This document shows positions 9,053 to 17,306 of a DNA stretch of 64,000 nucleotides, in pieces. The stretch covers positions 3,374,501-3,438,500 of the forward strand of contig NZ_CP023747.1 of NCBI RefSeq assembly GCF_008704995.1, written 5' to 3'. Below the pieces are notes generated by a model that had not been told where the DNA came from, made no database searches, and saw nothing but the letters and a program-made list of their open reading frames with translations. The stretch comes from Streptomyces nodosus. GTDB lineage: Bacteria; Actinomycetota; Actinomycetes; Streptomycetales; Streptomycetaceae. The translations under genes and the position numbers were made by a program. Every line of letters starts with the position of its first letter. The first letter of the stretch is position 1.

Positions 9053-10273
9053 ATGATTACGCTCGCGCTCATGGCCGACTCGACTGCTGCTTCGCCGCGC
9101 GCCGTGGTGCCGGCCCACGAGGACCGACCGGTGTATGTCATCGGGGGCGGCCCGGGTGGGCTCGCCGCCGCGTACGCACTGCGCGCCCGGGGCGTACGGG
9201 CCGTCGTACTGGAGAAGTCCGACCGTGTCGGGGCGTCCTGGCGGCGCCACTACGACCGTCTGCGTCTGCACACCACCCGACGGCATTCGGCCCTGCCCGG
9301 CCTGGCGATGCCCCGCTCGTTCGGGCGCTGGGTGGCCCGTGACGACGTGGTCCGCTACCTGGAGAAGTACGCCGAGCACCACCGCCTGGAGATCGTCACC
9401 GGGGTGGAGGTCTCCCGGGTCGAGCCCGCTCCGGACGGCACCGGCTGGCTGTTGCACGCCACCGGCGGCCGGGAGCTGACCGGCGGCGCGGTCGTCGTCG
9501 CGACCGGCCACAACCACACCCCGCGTGTCCCCGACTGGTCCGGCCGCGAGGACTACCCCGGGGAGTTCCTGCACGCCGGGGAGTACCGCAACGCCAAGCC
9601 GTACGCCGGGCGCGACGTCCTGGTGGTCGGCGTCGGCAACACGGGCGCCGAGCTAGCGGTGGACCTGGTGCAGGGCGGGGCCTCCCGGGTACGGCTGGCG
9701 GTGCGCACCCCGCCCCATGTGGTGCGCCGCTCCACCGCCGGTTGGCCGGCCCAGTTCACCGGGATCCTGGTACGGCGGCTGCCGGTGTGGCTGGTCGACA
9801 GGCTGGCCCGGCCGGTGGCGAGGCTCGGCGTGCCGGACCTGTCCGCGCAGGGGCTGCCCCGCCCCACCGCCGGGCTCTACTCCCGGGTCAAGGAGGGGGC
9901 GATCCCCGTGCAGGACGTCGGCCTGATCGACGCCGTGCGCAAGGGGCGGGTCGAGATCGTGGCGGCCGTCGACGGTTTCGAGGACGGCGAGGTCGTCCTC
10001 GCCGACGGCAGCCGGATCGAGCCCGACGCCGTGATCGCCGCGACCGGGTATGTCCGCGCCCTGGAGGGGCTGGTCGGCCATCTCGACGTCCTGGACGCCC
10101 GGGGCCGGCCGGTGGTCCACGGCGCCCGCTGCCCGCGCAACGCCCCCGGCCTCTACTTCACCGGCTTCACCAACCCCATCAGCGGAATGTTCCGGGAACT
10201 GGCCATCGACGCCGAGAAGATCGCGAAGGCGGTGGCCCGCCGGCTGGGCAGGGCCCGCGCCGCCGCACGCTGA
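9053..10273 (+). CDS. FAD/NAD(P)-dependent flavoprotein monooxygenase (CzcO/YUCCA-like)
   Basis: 406 aa (400 if the ATG at 9071 is used). The FAD-binding Rossmann motif is VIGGGPGGLAAAYAL, near residue 30; the NAD(P)H-binding motif is VVGVGNTGAELAVDL, near 192. VVVATGHNHTPRVPDW is the ATG hinge. These, with the FMO-like linker FxxGxxxHxxxY (PGEFLHAGEYRNAKPY), place it among group B single-component monooxygenases related to CzcO and YUCCA. It likely uses NADPH to hydroxylate or oxygenate a small molecule; the substrate is unknown. It converges closely with the MFS gene that follows and is divergent from the GNAT pair. Confidence 0.88.
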   Translation: MITLALMADSTAASPRAVVPAHEDRPVYVIGGGPGGLAAAYALRARGVRAVVLEKSDRVGASWRRHYDRLRLHTTRRHSALPGLAMPRSFGRWVARDDVVRYLEKYAEHHRLEIVTGVEVSRVEPAPDGTGWLLHATGGRELTGGAVVVATGHNHTPRVPDWSGREDYPGEFLHAGEYRNAKPYAGRDVLVVGVGNTGAELAVDLVQGGASRVRLAVRTPPHVVRRSTAGWPAQFTGILVRRLPVWLVDRLARPVARLGVPDLSAQGLPRPTAGLYSRVKEGAIPVQDVGLIDAVRKGRVEIVAAVDGFEDGEVVLADGSRIEPDAVIAATGYVRALEGLVGHLDVLDARGRPVVHGARCPRNAPGLYFTGFTNPISGMFRELAIDAEKIAKAVARRLGRARAAAR

Positions 10274-10296
10274 GCCGGGCGCGGCCGCGGTCCCGT

Positions 10297-11601
10297 TCAG
10301 GCGAGCGCCGGCACCCCCGCCGGACGCCTGCGGATCACCAGCGCCATCAGGGCCGCCGCCGCGCACAGCGCCCCCGACGCGTACCAGACCACGTCGTAGG
10401 AGCCGAACGTGTCCCGGGCGACACCGCCCAGGAAGGCGACCAGGGCCGCGCCGACCTGGTGGGAGGCGAGCACCCAGCCGAAGACGATCGCACTGTCCTG
10501 CCCGTAATGCTCCCGGCACAGCGCCAGGGTGGGCGGGACCGTGGCGACCCAGTCCAGGCCGTAGAAGACGATGAAGAAGACCATCGGCGGATGGACGGTC
10601 GGGGCCAGCAGGATCGGCAGGAAGAGCAGCGAGACGCCGCGCAGGGCGTAGTACACGGCGAGCAGCCGCCGCGGCTCGAAGCGGTCGGTGAACCAGCCCG
10701 AGGCGATCGTGCCCAGCACATCGAAGACACCGATGACGGCGAGCAGCGAGGCGGCGGCCGTGATCGGCATGCCGTGGTCGTGGGCCGCCGGCACGAAGTG
10801 GGTCTGGACCAGGCCGTTGGTGGAGGCGCCGCAGATCGCGAAGGTGCCCGCCAGCAGCCAGAACGGTCCGGTGCGCACCGCCGAGAGCAACACGGTGACG
10901 GTCCGGCGGGCGGCGCCGGTCACGGGTGCCGGCCGGGGGACGAACTCCGTGGCGCCGTAGGGCTTCAGGCCCACGTCCGCCGGATGGTCCCGCAGCAGCA
11001 GCCAGACGAAGGGGATCACGGCGAGGGCGGCCAGGGCGACGGTCACCGACGCCGGGCGCCAGCCGTGGTGCTGCACCGTCCACGACAGCACCGGGAGGAA
11101 GATCAGCTGACCGGAGGCGGAGGCGGCCGTGAGGATGCCGGTCACCAGGCCGCGCCGCTCGGTGAACCAGCGGTTGGTGACCGTCGCCGCGAAGGCCAGC
11201 GCCATCGAGCCGCTGCCCAGGCCGACCAGCAGGCCCCAGCAGAGCAGAAGCTGCCAGGCAGCCGTCATCCATACGGTGCTGCCGGCGCCCAGGGTGATGA
11301 CGGCGAGGGCCACGGCCACCACCCGGCGGATGCCGAAGCGGTCCATCAGGGCGGCGGCGAAGGGCGCCGTCAGTCCGTACAGCGCGAGATTGACGGAGAC
11401 CGCGGCGCCGATGGTGCCGCGCGACCAGCCGAACTCCTGGTGCAGCGGGTCGATGAGCAGTCCGGGCAGGGAGCGGAAGGCGGCGGCGCCGATGATCGTC
11501 ACAAAGGTGACGGCGGCGACGAACCAGGCCCGGTGGATGCGGTGCGGCCTGGCGTCGGTCCGGGTCTCGTCGACGACCACCGTTTCGGTTGTCTGGGGCA
11601 C
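10297..11601 (-). CDS. MFS transporter, OFA/monocarboxylate-like, 12 TM
   Basis: 434 aa with about 12 hydrophobic helices. The loop 2-3 MFS signature is present (APFAAALMDRFGIRRVV), and N-terminal features include FRSLPGLLIDPLHQEFGWSRGTI, typical of the oxalate:formate antiporter and monocarboxylate group. A central cytoplasmic loop (RDHPADVGLKPYGA) separates the two halves. Substrate is probably an organic acid or a drug-like compound. It is transcribed divergently from the GlxA-type regulator with 71 bp between starts, which suggests control by that regulator. Confidence 0.9.
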   Translation of the reverse strand: MPQTTETVVVDETRTDARPHRIHRAWFVAAVTFVTIIGAAAFRSLPGLLIDPLHQEFGWSRGTIGAAVSVNLALYGLTAPFAAALMDRFGIRRVVAVALAVITLGAGSTVWMTAAWQLLLCWGLLVGLGSGSMALAFAATVTNRWFTERRGLVTGILTAASASGQLIFLPVLSWTVQHHGWRPASVTVALAALAVIPFVWLLLRDHPADVGLKPYGATEFVPRPAPVTGAARRTVTVLLSAVRTGPFWLLAGTFAICGASTNGLVQTHFVPAAHDHGMPITAAASLLAVIGVFDVLGTIASGWFTDRFEPRRLLAVYYALRGVSLLFLPILLAPTVHPPMVFFIVFYGLDWVATVPPTLALCREHYGQDSAIVFGWVLASHQVGAALVAFLGGVARDTFGSYDVVWYASGALCAAAALMALVIRRRPAGVPALA

Positions 11602-11660
11602 GTCCTAGAGCATCCCGTCCCGGAGCGGCACGATCGAGTGGCCCGAAGGACAGCATTCGC

Positions 11661-11672
11661 TAGGATCGGGCC
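11661..11672 (+). promoter_or_regulatory. -10 element of a likely leaderless glxA-type transcript
   Basis: TAGGAT (11661-11666) fits TANNNT and is separated from the ATG by 6 nt, the same arrangement as for the TetR gene at 5817. No Shine-Dalgarno sequence can fit. Confidence 0.5.
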
Positions 11673-12755
11673 ATGACCCGAGAGCCCGCGTTCCGGCCGC
11701 ACCGTGTCGTCGTCCTCGCCCTCGACGGGCTGCTCCCCTTCGAACTGGGCATCCCGCACCGGATCTTCGGGCGCCCCAGGGACGCCGAGGGACGGCTGCT
11801 GTACGAGGTCGTCACCTGCTCCGTCCGCCCCCCGGGCCCGGTCATGACCGACGCCGACTTCTCCATCCAGGTGGAGCACGGCCCGGAGGCGCTGGCCACC
11901 GCCGACACCGTCGTCGTCCCGGCCTCCTACGAGCTGGGACCGGTCTTCGAGAAGGGTGTGCTGACCGAGGAACTGGCCTCGGCGCTCGCCCGCATCCGGC
12001 CCGGCACCCGGCTGGCCTCCATCTGCACCGGCGTCTATGTGCTGGCGGCCGCCGGCCGCCTCGACGGGCGGCCCGCCACCACCCATTGGGCGGAGGCCGA
12101 GCGCTTCCAGCGACTGTTCCCCCGGGTCCAGGTCGACGCCGATGTGCTGTTCATCGACGACGGCGACGTCCTGACCTCCGCCGGGGTGGCCGCCGGCATC
12201 GACCTGTGTCTGCACATGGTGCGCCGTGACCACGGCACCGCGGTCGCCAACGAGGTGGCCCGCCGCACGGTGATGCCTCCGCACCGGGACGGCGGTCAGG
12301 CCCAGTACATCAAGCACCCCGTGCCGGACCCGCAACGGGCCACCACGACCGCCGCCCGCGCCTGGGCGCTTGACCGGCTCCATCAGCCCATCCAGCTACG
12401 TGACATGGCGGACCAGGAGTCCATGTCCGTCCGCACCTTCACCCGCCGCTTCCGGGAGGAGGTCGGCGTCAGCCCCGGTCAGTGGCTGACCCGGCAGCGC
12501 GTCGAACGGGCCCGCCAGCTGCTGGAGTCCAGCGATCTGTCGATCGACCAGGTGGCGCGGGACGCCGGGTTCGGCACCGCCCAGTCGATGCGGCAGCACC
12601 TACAGGCGGCGCTCGGGGTCACCCCCACCGGGTACCGGCGGACCTTCCGCACCAACGGCGGGGACGGCGCTGTCGACGGTCGCTCCCGCGTCGCCGTGGC
12701 CGTCAGCCGCTCCCGCGGCACCGGAGCCGGGCTCCGGTCCCTCGCCGTGAGCTGA
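11673..12755 (+). CDS. GlxA-family regulator (DJ-1/PfpI domain plus AraC HTH)
   Basis: 360 aa. The N-terminal class I amidotransferase-like domain (residues about 8-190) carries the conserved cysteine elbow ASICTGVYVLAAAGRLDGR and the following TTHW. The C-terminal AraC/XylS double HTH spans about 225-325 (MSVRTFTRRFREEVGVSPGQW; IDQVARDAGFGTAQSMRQHL; GVTPTGYRRTF). Family members sense unknown metabolites and regulate adjacent transporters or catabolic genes; the divergent MFS gene is the obvious target. After the HTH there is a 35-residue low-complexity tail that overlaps the 3' end of the convergent MFS gene by 156 bp. Confidence 0.92.
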   Translation: MTREPAFRPHRVVVLALDGLLPFELGIPHRIFGRPRDAEGRLLYEVVTCSVRPPGPVMTDADFSIQVEHGPEALATADTVVVPASYELGPVFEKGVLTEELASALARIRPGTRLASICTGVYVLAAAGRLDGRPATTHWAEAERFQRLFPRVQVDADVLFIDDGDVLTSAGVAAGIDLCLHMVRRDHGTAVANEVARRTVMPPHRDGGQAQYIKHPVPDPQRATTTAARAWALDRLHQPIQLRDMADQESMSVRTFTRRFREEVGVSPGQWLTRQRVERARQLLESSDLSIDQVARDAGFGTAQSMRQHLQAALGVTPTGYRRTFRTNGGDGAVDGRSRVAVAVSRSRGTGAGLRSLAVS

Positions 12756-13922
12756 GGCCGGCCGCCGGGCACGCTCGCCCTCGCCCAGGGCGCCCACCAC
12801 CGTGAGCACCAGGGTCAGGGCGACGCCCGCCAGGATCGCCGTCGAGGGGGCGACGAAGGGGAGGAGGGCGCCCGCCAGGGAGCCGGTGGCCGCATAACCG
12901 ACGCCCACCGCCGCATACATCACCGAGTACCCCGCCGCGAGGGCGCTGGGCGGGAGCACCTCACGCAGCGACAGATTGCGGGTGACCAGCGCCCCCGCCT
13001 GGAGCACGCCGGCGAGGACCAGCGCGACGGCCGTCCAGGCGGTGTGCGGTATCAGCGCGGCCAGCGTCACACACACCGAGAGACCGCACATCAGCACCAC
13101 GCTGCGGATCCGCAGACTGCCCGGCCAGGAGCGCAGCCCGTACAGGAACGCGCCCACCGCCGCGCCCAGGGAGAGCCCCACCAGCAGCGGGCCCGACCAG
13201 CCGACGGAGGTACCGCGCTGTTCCAGCAGGGCGGGCAGGACGAGTTCGGCGAGCGAGAGCAGGGCCAGGCTGGCCGCGCCCGTCACATACACCGGCCAGG
13301 CCCGGGCGAGCAGCCGGGACATCGACAGTCCGCCGCGGTCCCCGGGGTCCGCCTCCCAGCCGGGCGGCAGCAGCCGGAGCCCGGCGACCGACGCGGCCAT
13401 CAGACCGGCCGCCAGCAGCAGGGGCAGCCGGGGCGCGACACCGAGGGCGAGGCCGGTGACCGCGGCCGGGGAGACGGCCCAGAGGCCGGACATCAGCATC
13501 GACTCGGCGGACAGGGCCTGGGCGACGGCGCGTTGCGGGACCAGGGCGGTGAGCAGGGTCCGCAGACCGCCGGGGGCGGCAGCCGGGGCCCCGCCGGCGA
13601 GGAGGGCGAAGGCGCCGAGGACCACCGGATGCGCGGCCGGGAACACCCCGAGCCCCGCGAAACCGACCGCTCCGGCCGCGAGGCCCGCGGCCAGGTGCGG
13701 GCGGGCGCGATCGGGGCGCATACGCATACCGAGGAGGGGGGCGCCGATGATCTCGCCGATGACATACGCCGCGGCCAGGGCCGCACCCAGGGTGTAGCCG
13801 CCGGGGCGGTCACGGGCCAGGAAGACCAGGGCGAGGGGCGCCATGGCGACCGGCAGCCGGGCGCCGACGGACACCACGGCCCAAGTGAGAACCGACCGGG
13901 AGGCCATGTCGCGATATGTCAT
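12600..13922 (-). CDS. MFS transporter with low-complexity C-terminal tail
   Basis: 440 aa from ATG 13922 (MTYRDMASRSV); an in-frame ATG at 13952 would add 10 residues. About 12 hydrophobic segments are seen (VVSVGARLPVAMAPLALVFLA, read in pieces; LLLAAGLMAASVAGLRLL; GALVTRNLSLREVLPPSALAAGYSV), with the pattern of drug/sugar efflux MFS proteins. The last 60 residues, after TLVLTVVGALGEGERARR, are Gly/Ala/Pro-rich and cytoplasmic, and lie antisense to the HTH end of the GlxA-type regulator. The stop may therefore be a drifted one. The IS110 element is inserted just upstream of this gene and may have displaced its promoter. Confidence 0.85.
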   Translation of the reverse strand: MTYRDMASRSVLTWAVVSVGARLPVAMAPLALVFLARDRPGGYTLGAALAAAYVIGEIIGAPLLGMRMRPDRARPHLAAGLAAGAVGFAGLGVFPAAHPVVLGAFALLAGGAPAAAPGGLRTLLTALVPQRAVAQALSAESMLMSGLWAVSPAAVTGLALGVAPRLPLLLAAGLMAASVAGLRLLPPGWEADPGDRGGLSMSRLLARAWPVYVTGAASLALLSLAELVLPALLEQRGTSVGWSGPLLVGLSLGAAVGAFLYGLRSWPGSLRIRSVVLMCGLSVCVTLAALIPHTAWTAVALVLAGVLQAGALVTRNLSLREVLPPSALAAGYSVMYAAVGVGYAATGSLAGALLPFVAPSTAILAGVALTLVLTVVGALGEGERARRPASAHGEGPEPGSGAAGAADGHGDAGATVDSAVPAVGAEGPPVPGGGDPERRL

Positions 13923-14025
13923 GCGTCCGAAGGTAGGGGACCCCACTGACATCGATGCTGATACTCAGGTTCCGGTGGTCGTGGCTCTGCCACTGACTGA
14001 CGCCCTGCTGGGCTGTCTTCCCACT

Positions 14026-14098
14026 GTTCTGTCCGGCCGCCGGGACCTGTTCTCATGGCTCCGGCCGGGCGGAACATGACCTGATAGGAGCTTGGTCA
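14026..14098 (+). ncRNA. Candidate IS110 bridge RNA core (two stem-loops in the left end)
   Basis: Stem 1: 14026-14038 pairs with 14063-14075 (13 bp, two G-U pairs) around a 24-nt loop, the size of a target-binding loop. Stem 2: TGACC 14077-14081 pairs with GGTCA 14094-14098 around TGATAGGAGCTT, and ATAGGAGC within this loop recurs just after the transposase stop in the right end. A further small hairpin is at 13981-13993. IS110 elements are known to encode a bridge RNA upstream of the transposase; that this is it is inferred. Confidence 0.45.
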
Positions 14099-14168
14099 GA
14101 AGCCCCCTCGATGTCCTGTCTGCGCCACCCGGCCGGCGCCCACCTTCGGCTGGGAAGGCATCATCAGC

Positions 14169-15383
14169 ATGACATCAGCGGTCGTAGACGACACGGCGGA
14201 CCAGGATGTGTTCGGCGGGGTCGACTCCCATGCCGACACCATCCACGTCGCGGTCATCAGCGACAACGGCGGTCACCTCGCCGACGCCGAGTTCACCACC
14301 ACCGGCGCCGGATACGCCGCGGCCCTGGCCTTTGTGGCCGCCCACGGCCACGTGATCGCGATCGGGGTGGAAGGCACCGCCTCCTACGGCGCCGGCTTCA
14401 CCCGCGCCGCGCGCTCGCACGGCCACCAGGTCGTCGAGGTCAACCGGCCCGACCGGGCCGAACGCCGCCGCATCGGCAAGTCCGATCCCATCGACGCCTA
14501 CGCCGCGGCCCGCGCCGCCCTGTCCGGACGGGCCTCCAGCGCCCCCAAGGACGACACCGTCGCCGGCATACGCGCCCTGCACAACGCCGCCCGCTCCGCC
14601 GTCAAGGCCCGCACCGCAGCCCTGAACCAGATCGGCCACATCCTCATCACCGCCCCCGACACCGTCCGCGCCAAGTACGGGCAGCTCAAAGGAACGGACC
14701 GCACCGACGCCCTGGCCCGACTGCGGCCCTGCGGGGACGCCGTCCACACCGCGGTCCTCACCGCGCTCAGGAGCCTCGCCCGGCGCGTCAAAGAACTGAC
14801 CGCCGAGCACGAAGCCCTGACCAAGGCCCTGGACAGCGAGGTCACCGTCCACAACCCCGGACTGCGGGCCTCCTACGGAGTCGGCCCCGACACCGCCGCC
14901 CAGCTCCTGCTCACGGCGGGAGGCAACCCCGAACGCATGCGGACCGAGGCGGCCTTCGCGGCCCTCTGCGGAGTCGCACCCGTCCCCGCCTCCAGCGGCC
15001 GGACGAACCGGCACCGCCTCTCACGAGGCGGCGACCGGGCCGCCAACGCGGCCCTCTACCGCATCGCTCTCGTCCGTATGTCCCACGACTTGCGCACCCG
15101 CGAGTACGTGACACGACAGACCACCGCCGGCCGGACGAAGAAGGAAATCATCCGGTTGCTGAAACGGGCCATCGCCCGGGAGATGTTCCGTTGCCTGACC
15201 ACCACGGTCGCCGTCCCCGGCATCGCCGACCTGCGGCCTCTGCGGCAGTCCAGGAACATCACGCTCACCGCCGCAGCGAAGCACTTCGGCGTCTGGCCGG
15301 CCACCATCTCCACCCTCGAACGCGGAATCCGCCGAGACGACGACCTCGCCCACGCCTACCGCAACTGGCTCCAAGCCGCTTGA
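14169..15383 (+). CDS. IS110-family DEDD transposase with C-terminal XRE-like extension
   Basis: 404 aa. The RuvC-like catalytic residues are D19 (GGVDSHAD), E68 (GVEGTASYG), D106 and D109 (KSDPIDAYAAAR). The C-terminal Tnp domain contains GVGPDTAAQLLLTAGGNPERM and the serine region PVPASSGRTNRHRL, with Ser275/276 the likely nucleophile, then GGDRAANAALYRIALVRM. After KKEIIRLLKRAIAREMFR comes an extra piece of about 50 residues (LRPLRQSRNITLTAAAKHFG; TISTLERGIRRDDDLAHAYR) that looks like an XRE helix-turn-helix. The gene looks intact. It probably catalyses RNA-guided recombination with the bridge RNA of its left end. Confidence 0.93.
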   Translation: MTSAVVDDTADQDVFGGVDSHADTIHVAVISDNGGHLADAEFTTTGAGYAAALAFVAAHGHVIAIGVEGTASYGAGFTRAARSHGHQVVEVNRPDRAERRRIGKSDPIDAYAAARAALSGRASSAPKDDTVAGIRALHNAARSAVKARTAALNQIGHILITAPDTVRAKYGQLKGTDRTDALARLRPCGDAVHTAVLTALRSLARRVKELTAEHEALTKALDSEVTVHNPGLRASYGVGPDTAAQLLLTAGGNPERMRTEAAFAALCGVAPVPASSGRTNRHRLSRGGDRAANAALYRIALVRMSHDLRTREYVTRQTTAGRTKKEIIRLLKRAIAREMFRCLTTTVAVPGIADLRPLRQSRNITLTAAAKHFGVWPATISTLERGIRRDDDLAHAYRNWLQAA

Positions 15384-16182
15384 CAGCAATAGGAGCATCA
15401 GCGGCCCATGGGGCGTCCGCGCCTGTGGACGGTTCCGGCCGCTTCCTGAACGCCAGTTCGGCCCATATCGCCCTCCCGGCACGACCCGTCCGCCGTCTTC
15501 GCCCTTCGTTCTCGCCCTTCGGCCTGACCCTTCACCCAGGAGCAGTTGACCCCCCGCGATCCGCACGCCTCTCCGGGGAAACTCGCCAAAAGTTATCCAC
15601 AACCTGTGGACAGAGAAGCCCGCACGCACTCCGGCCACCACCCGCCGGAAGACTTCCGCTCGAAGGCGGGTCGGGCGGCGGCGCGCCCCCCTCTCGACCG
15701 CACCCGACCGGGAGGCACCCCCACCTCACCCCGGGCACGGCATCGCGCGCCGCCATCCGGCTCGGCGTACCCGCCCTGCCCCTCGGACGGCCACCATGGA
15801 CCGCCCGCCCCTAAGGAGCCGACGCCGAATCACGGTCCGCGCTGCGCCGAGGATTCCCGCCATCGGGCCCCTCGACGTCCCCTCACGGCGAACCGCTGAC
15901 CCCAAGCGTGATCAGACGGACACCGACCGTCAACAGCCCCCGAGGAGTTCATCGCTTAAGCCCCTTATGTGACGGCGCGCACAGAAGCACGGCCCGGCGC
16001 ACGGACGGCATCCCACCCCGATGGGGCGGGGCTCACGCGGTCGCACGGCCGGGCGCATGCACCCCCGTCGCGACCGCCGGAGCGCACCCGGACCTCCCGG
16101 GCCGTCCGGATCTCCCGAAGTCCCCGGATCCCCCGGACCTCCGATTCGCCCCGGACCTCCTGGATCCTCCGAAGCCCCCGAC
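15384..16182. other. Gene-poor stretch after the insertion sequence
   Basis: No ORF here has convincing composition or similarity. It contains the right end of the IS, a pair of DnaA-like boxes (see separate entry), Pro/Arg-rich spurious frames, and from about 16068 to 16178 a degenerate array of CCGGAYCTCC-like units leading up to the stop codon of the ATP-binding protein. It may hold remnants of a decayed gene. Confidence 0.6.
15593..15613. promoter_or_regulatory. Pair of head-to-head DnaA-like boxes
   Basis: TTATCCACA (15593-15601) is a perfect consensus DnaA box. Three bases later TGTGGACAG (15605-15613) is, on the other strand, CTGTCCACA, one mismatch from the Streptomyces box TTGTCCACA. 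Neither dnaA nor dnaN is nearby, so this is not oriC. Confidence 0.45.
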
Positions 16183-16674
16183 CTACACGGTGCCGTACGC
16201 GAACTCCGCAGCCGTCGCGTCCACCCGGCAGACCGCGGCCACTGCGGCGGCCCCCGCCGCACAGCGGTCCACCTCGCACCAGATGCGCTTGCCCACACCC
16301 TCCGGGTCCCAGCCCCAGCGGTCCGCGAGTCCGTCGACCAGCTCCAGACCCCGGCCGCCCGTCTCGTCCCCCGTGGCATGCCGGGGCGCCGGCGGACGGG
16401 CGCTGGCGTCGGCCACCTCCAGCCGGACCATGCCGGCCGGGGCACCCGAGGCGTCGTCCCTGACACCCGTGAGCAGCAGCCGCAGCACGGCCGGACAGCC
16501 GGTGTGCACCACGGCGTTGGTGACCAGTTCGGAGACGAGCAGCACCAGCGTCTCGGCCAGCGGCTCGTCCGCCCCTATCCCGGAGCCGGCGAGCCGCGAG
16601 CGGGCCCAACGACGGGCCCGCCCCACCTCAGCGGGGTCGGGCCGGATCTCCAGCTGCACTTGAAGCACCTGCAC
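16183..16674 (-). CDS. ATP-binding anti-sigma-factor-type kinase (HATPase_c, RsbW-like)
   Basis: 163 aa with a single GHKL ATPase domain: N box LLVSELVTNAVVHTG (E, N), G1 box LRLEVADASARPP-type (VRLEVADAS) and G2 box GDETGGRGLELVDGLADRWGWD, then GKRIWCEVD. Streptomyces has dozens of such orphan RsbW/SpoIIAB-like proteins, which bind sigma factors or phosphorylate STAS antagonists. A STAS protein is encoded 1.4 kb upstream. The C-terminal 20 residues are Ala/Val-rich. Two palindromes lie in its promoter region. Confidence 0.9.
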   Translation of the reverse strand: MQVLQVQLEIRPDPAEVGRARRWARSRLAGSGIGADEPLAETLVLLVSELVTNAVVHTGCPAVLRLLLTGVRDDASGAPAGMVRLEVADASARPPAPRHATGDETGGRGLELVDGLADRWGWDPEGVGKRIWCEVDRCAAGAAAVAAVCRVDATAAEFAYGTV

Positions 16675-17306
16675 CGCTCACACCATCCGAACCGGCGGAC
16701 ACATCGCCTCGCGCCCCACAAAGGCCACGATCGTGGTCATCGTCTGCATGGCAGGAACCAGGATCACGCACCGTGATTCCCTTGCACGACAGCATGGTTG
16801 ACGTACAGTCACCCCAACAAGCGCTTCGGGCATATTCCAGCGCGAAGGAGTACGCCTGCGGCATACTGTGCGACGCTTGCCGTGGCGAGTCGAACAGGCG
16901 GGCTCGAAGGCCCGCCGTGCCCTGCGAGCCGGGCGCATCGCCGAATCCGGCGCCGCCACAGGGGCCGCACCGGGCTGGCTCGGACTCGGAACCGCTCGCA
17001 CCCCACACAAGGTACCGGAGCCCCCTGCCGACTCCGGTCTGTGACAAGTCACACCCAGGACACAACCCTGTATCAGCGCCCCGTCATACTGGACGGCTAC
17101 ATTCCGTGACATCGATGGCCGTCCGAGGGGCATCGCGCCTGAACAGCGGCCCTTCGGGACGCGCTCCCCGGCGGACCCACGGACGCCGTTCCCTCACGCT
17201 CCGCAGCCGATCCGGTGCATCGAGTCCCCTTCCGTGCGTGCCCGAGGAACAGTTGTGCTTCCGGCTCCCAGGTGACATCCGGCCCCGGGCACGCACGGGG
17301 TGAGCG
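16675..17306. other. Intergenic region with operators of the ATP-binding protein gene
   Basis: 632 bp without a convincing gene. The part near 16725-16777 has two palindromes. The rest has somewhat lower GC (16740-16870 and 17040-17105), suggesting promoters, and six-frame products with frequent Arg/Pro/Ser that look spurious. Confidence 0.55.
16725..16777 (-). promoter_or_regulatory. Two palindromes upstream of the ATP-binding protein gene
   Basis: CCACGATCGTGG (16725-16736) is a perfect 12-bp palindrome; ATCACG-CAC-CGTGAT (16763-16777) is a perfect inverted repeat. Both carry CACG/CGTG half-sites and their centres are 39 bp apart, 50-100 bp upstream of the start. This suits cooperative binding by one regulator. 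Confidence 0.45.

Larger units (their letters stand above)
13981..15420 (+). mobile_element. IS110-family insertion sequence
   Basis: A single DEDD transposase gene flanked by an upstream region of about 200 nt rich in hairpins and a short downstream end. There are no terminal inverted repeats or obvious target duplication, as expected for IS110. The octamer ATAGGAGC occurs in both ends (14084-14091 and 15389-15396). The exact borders cannot be fixed from one copy; those given are approximate. It lies between the MFS promoter region and a gene-poor stretch. Confidence 0.7.

Noticed and set aside
15593..15613. Chromosomal origin of replication
   Set aside because: Only two boxes are present, with no dnaA, dnaN, rpmH or AT-rich unwinding element nearby.
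16021..16776. Plus-strand ORF with collagen-like GPP-rich peptide
   Set aside because: It comes from the degenerate CCGGAYCTCC-like repeat and is antisense to the ATP-binding protein gene; codon use and start context are poor.
16678..17133. Minus-strand 151-codon ORF ahead of the ATP-binding protein
   Set aside because: Covers both palindromes and has no domain; composition is typical of a GC-rich shadow frame.
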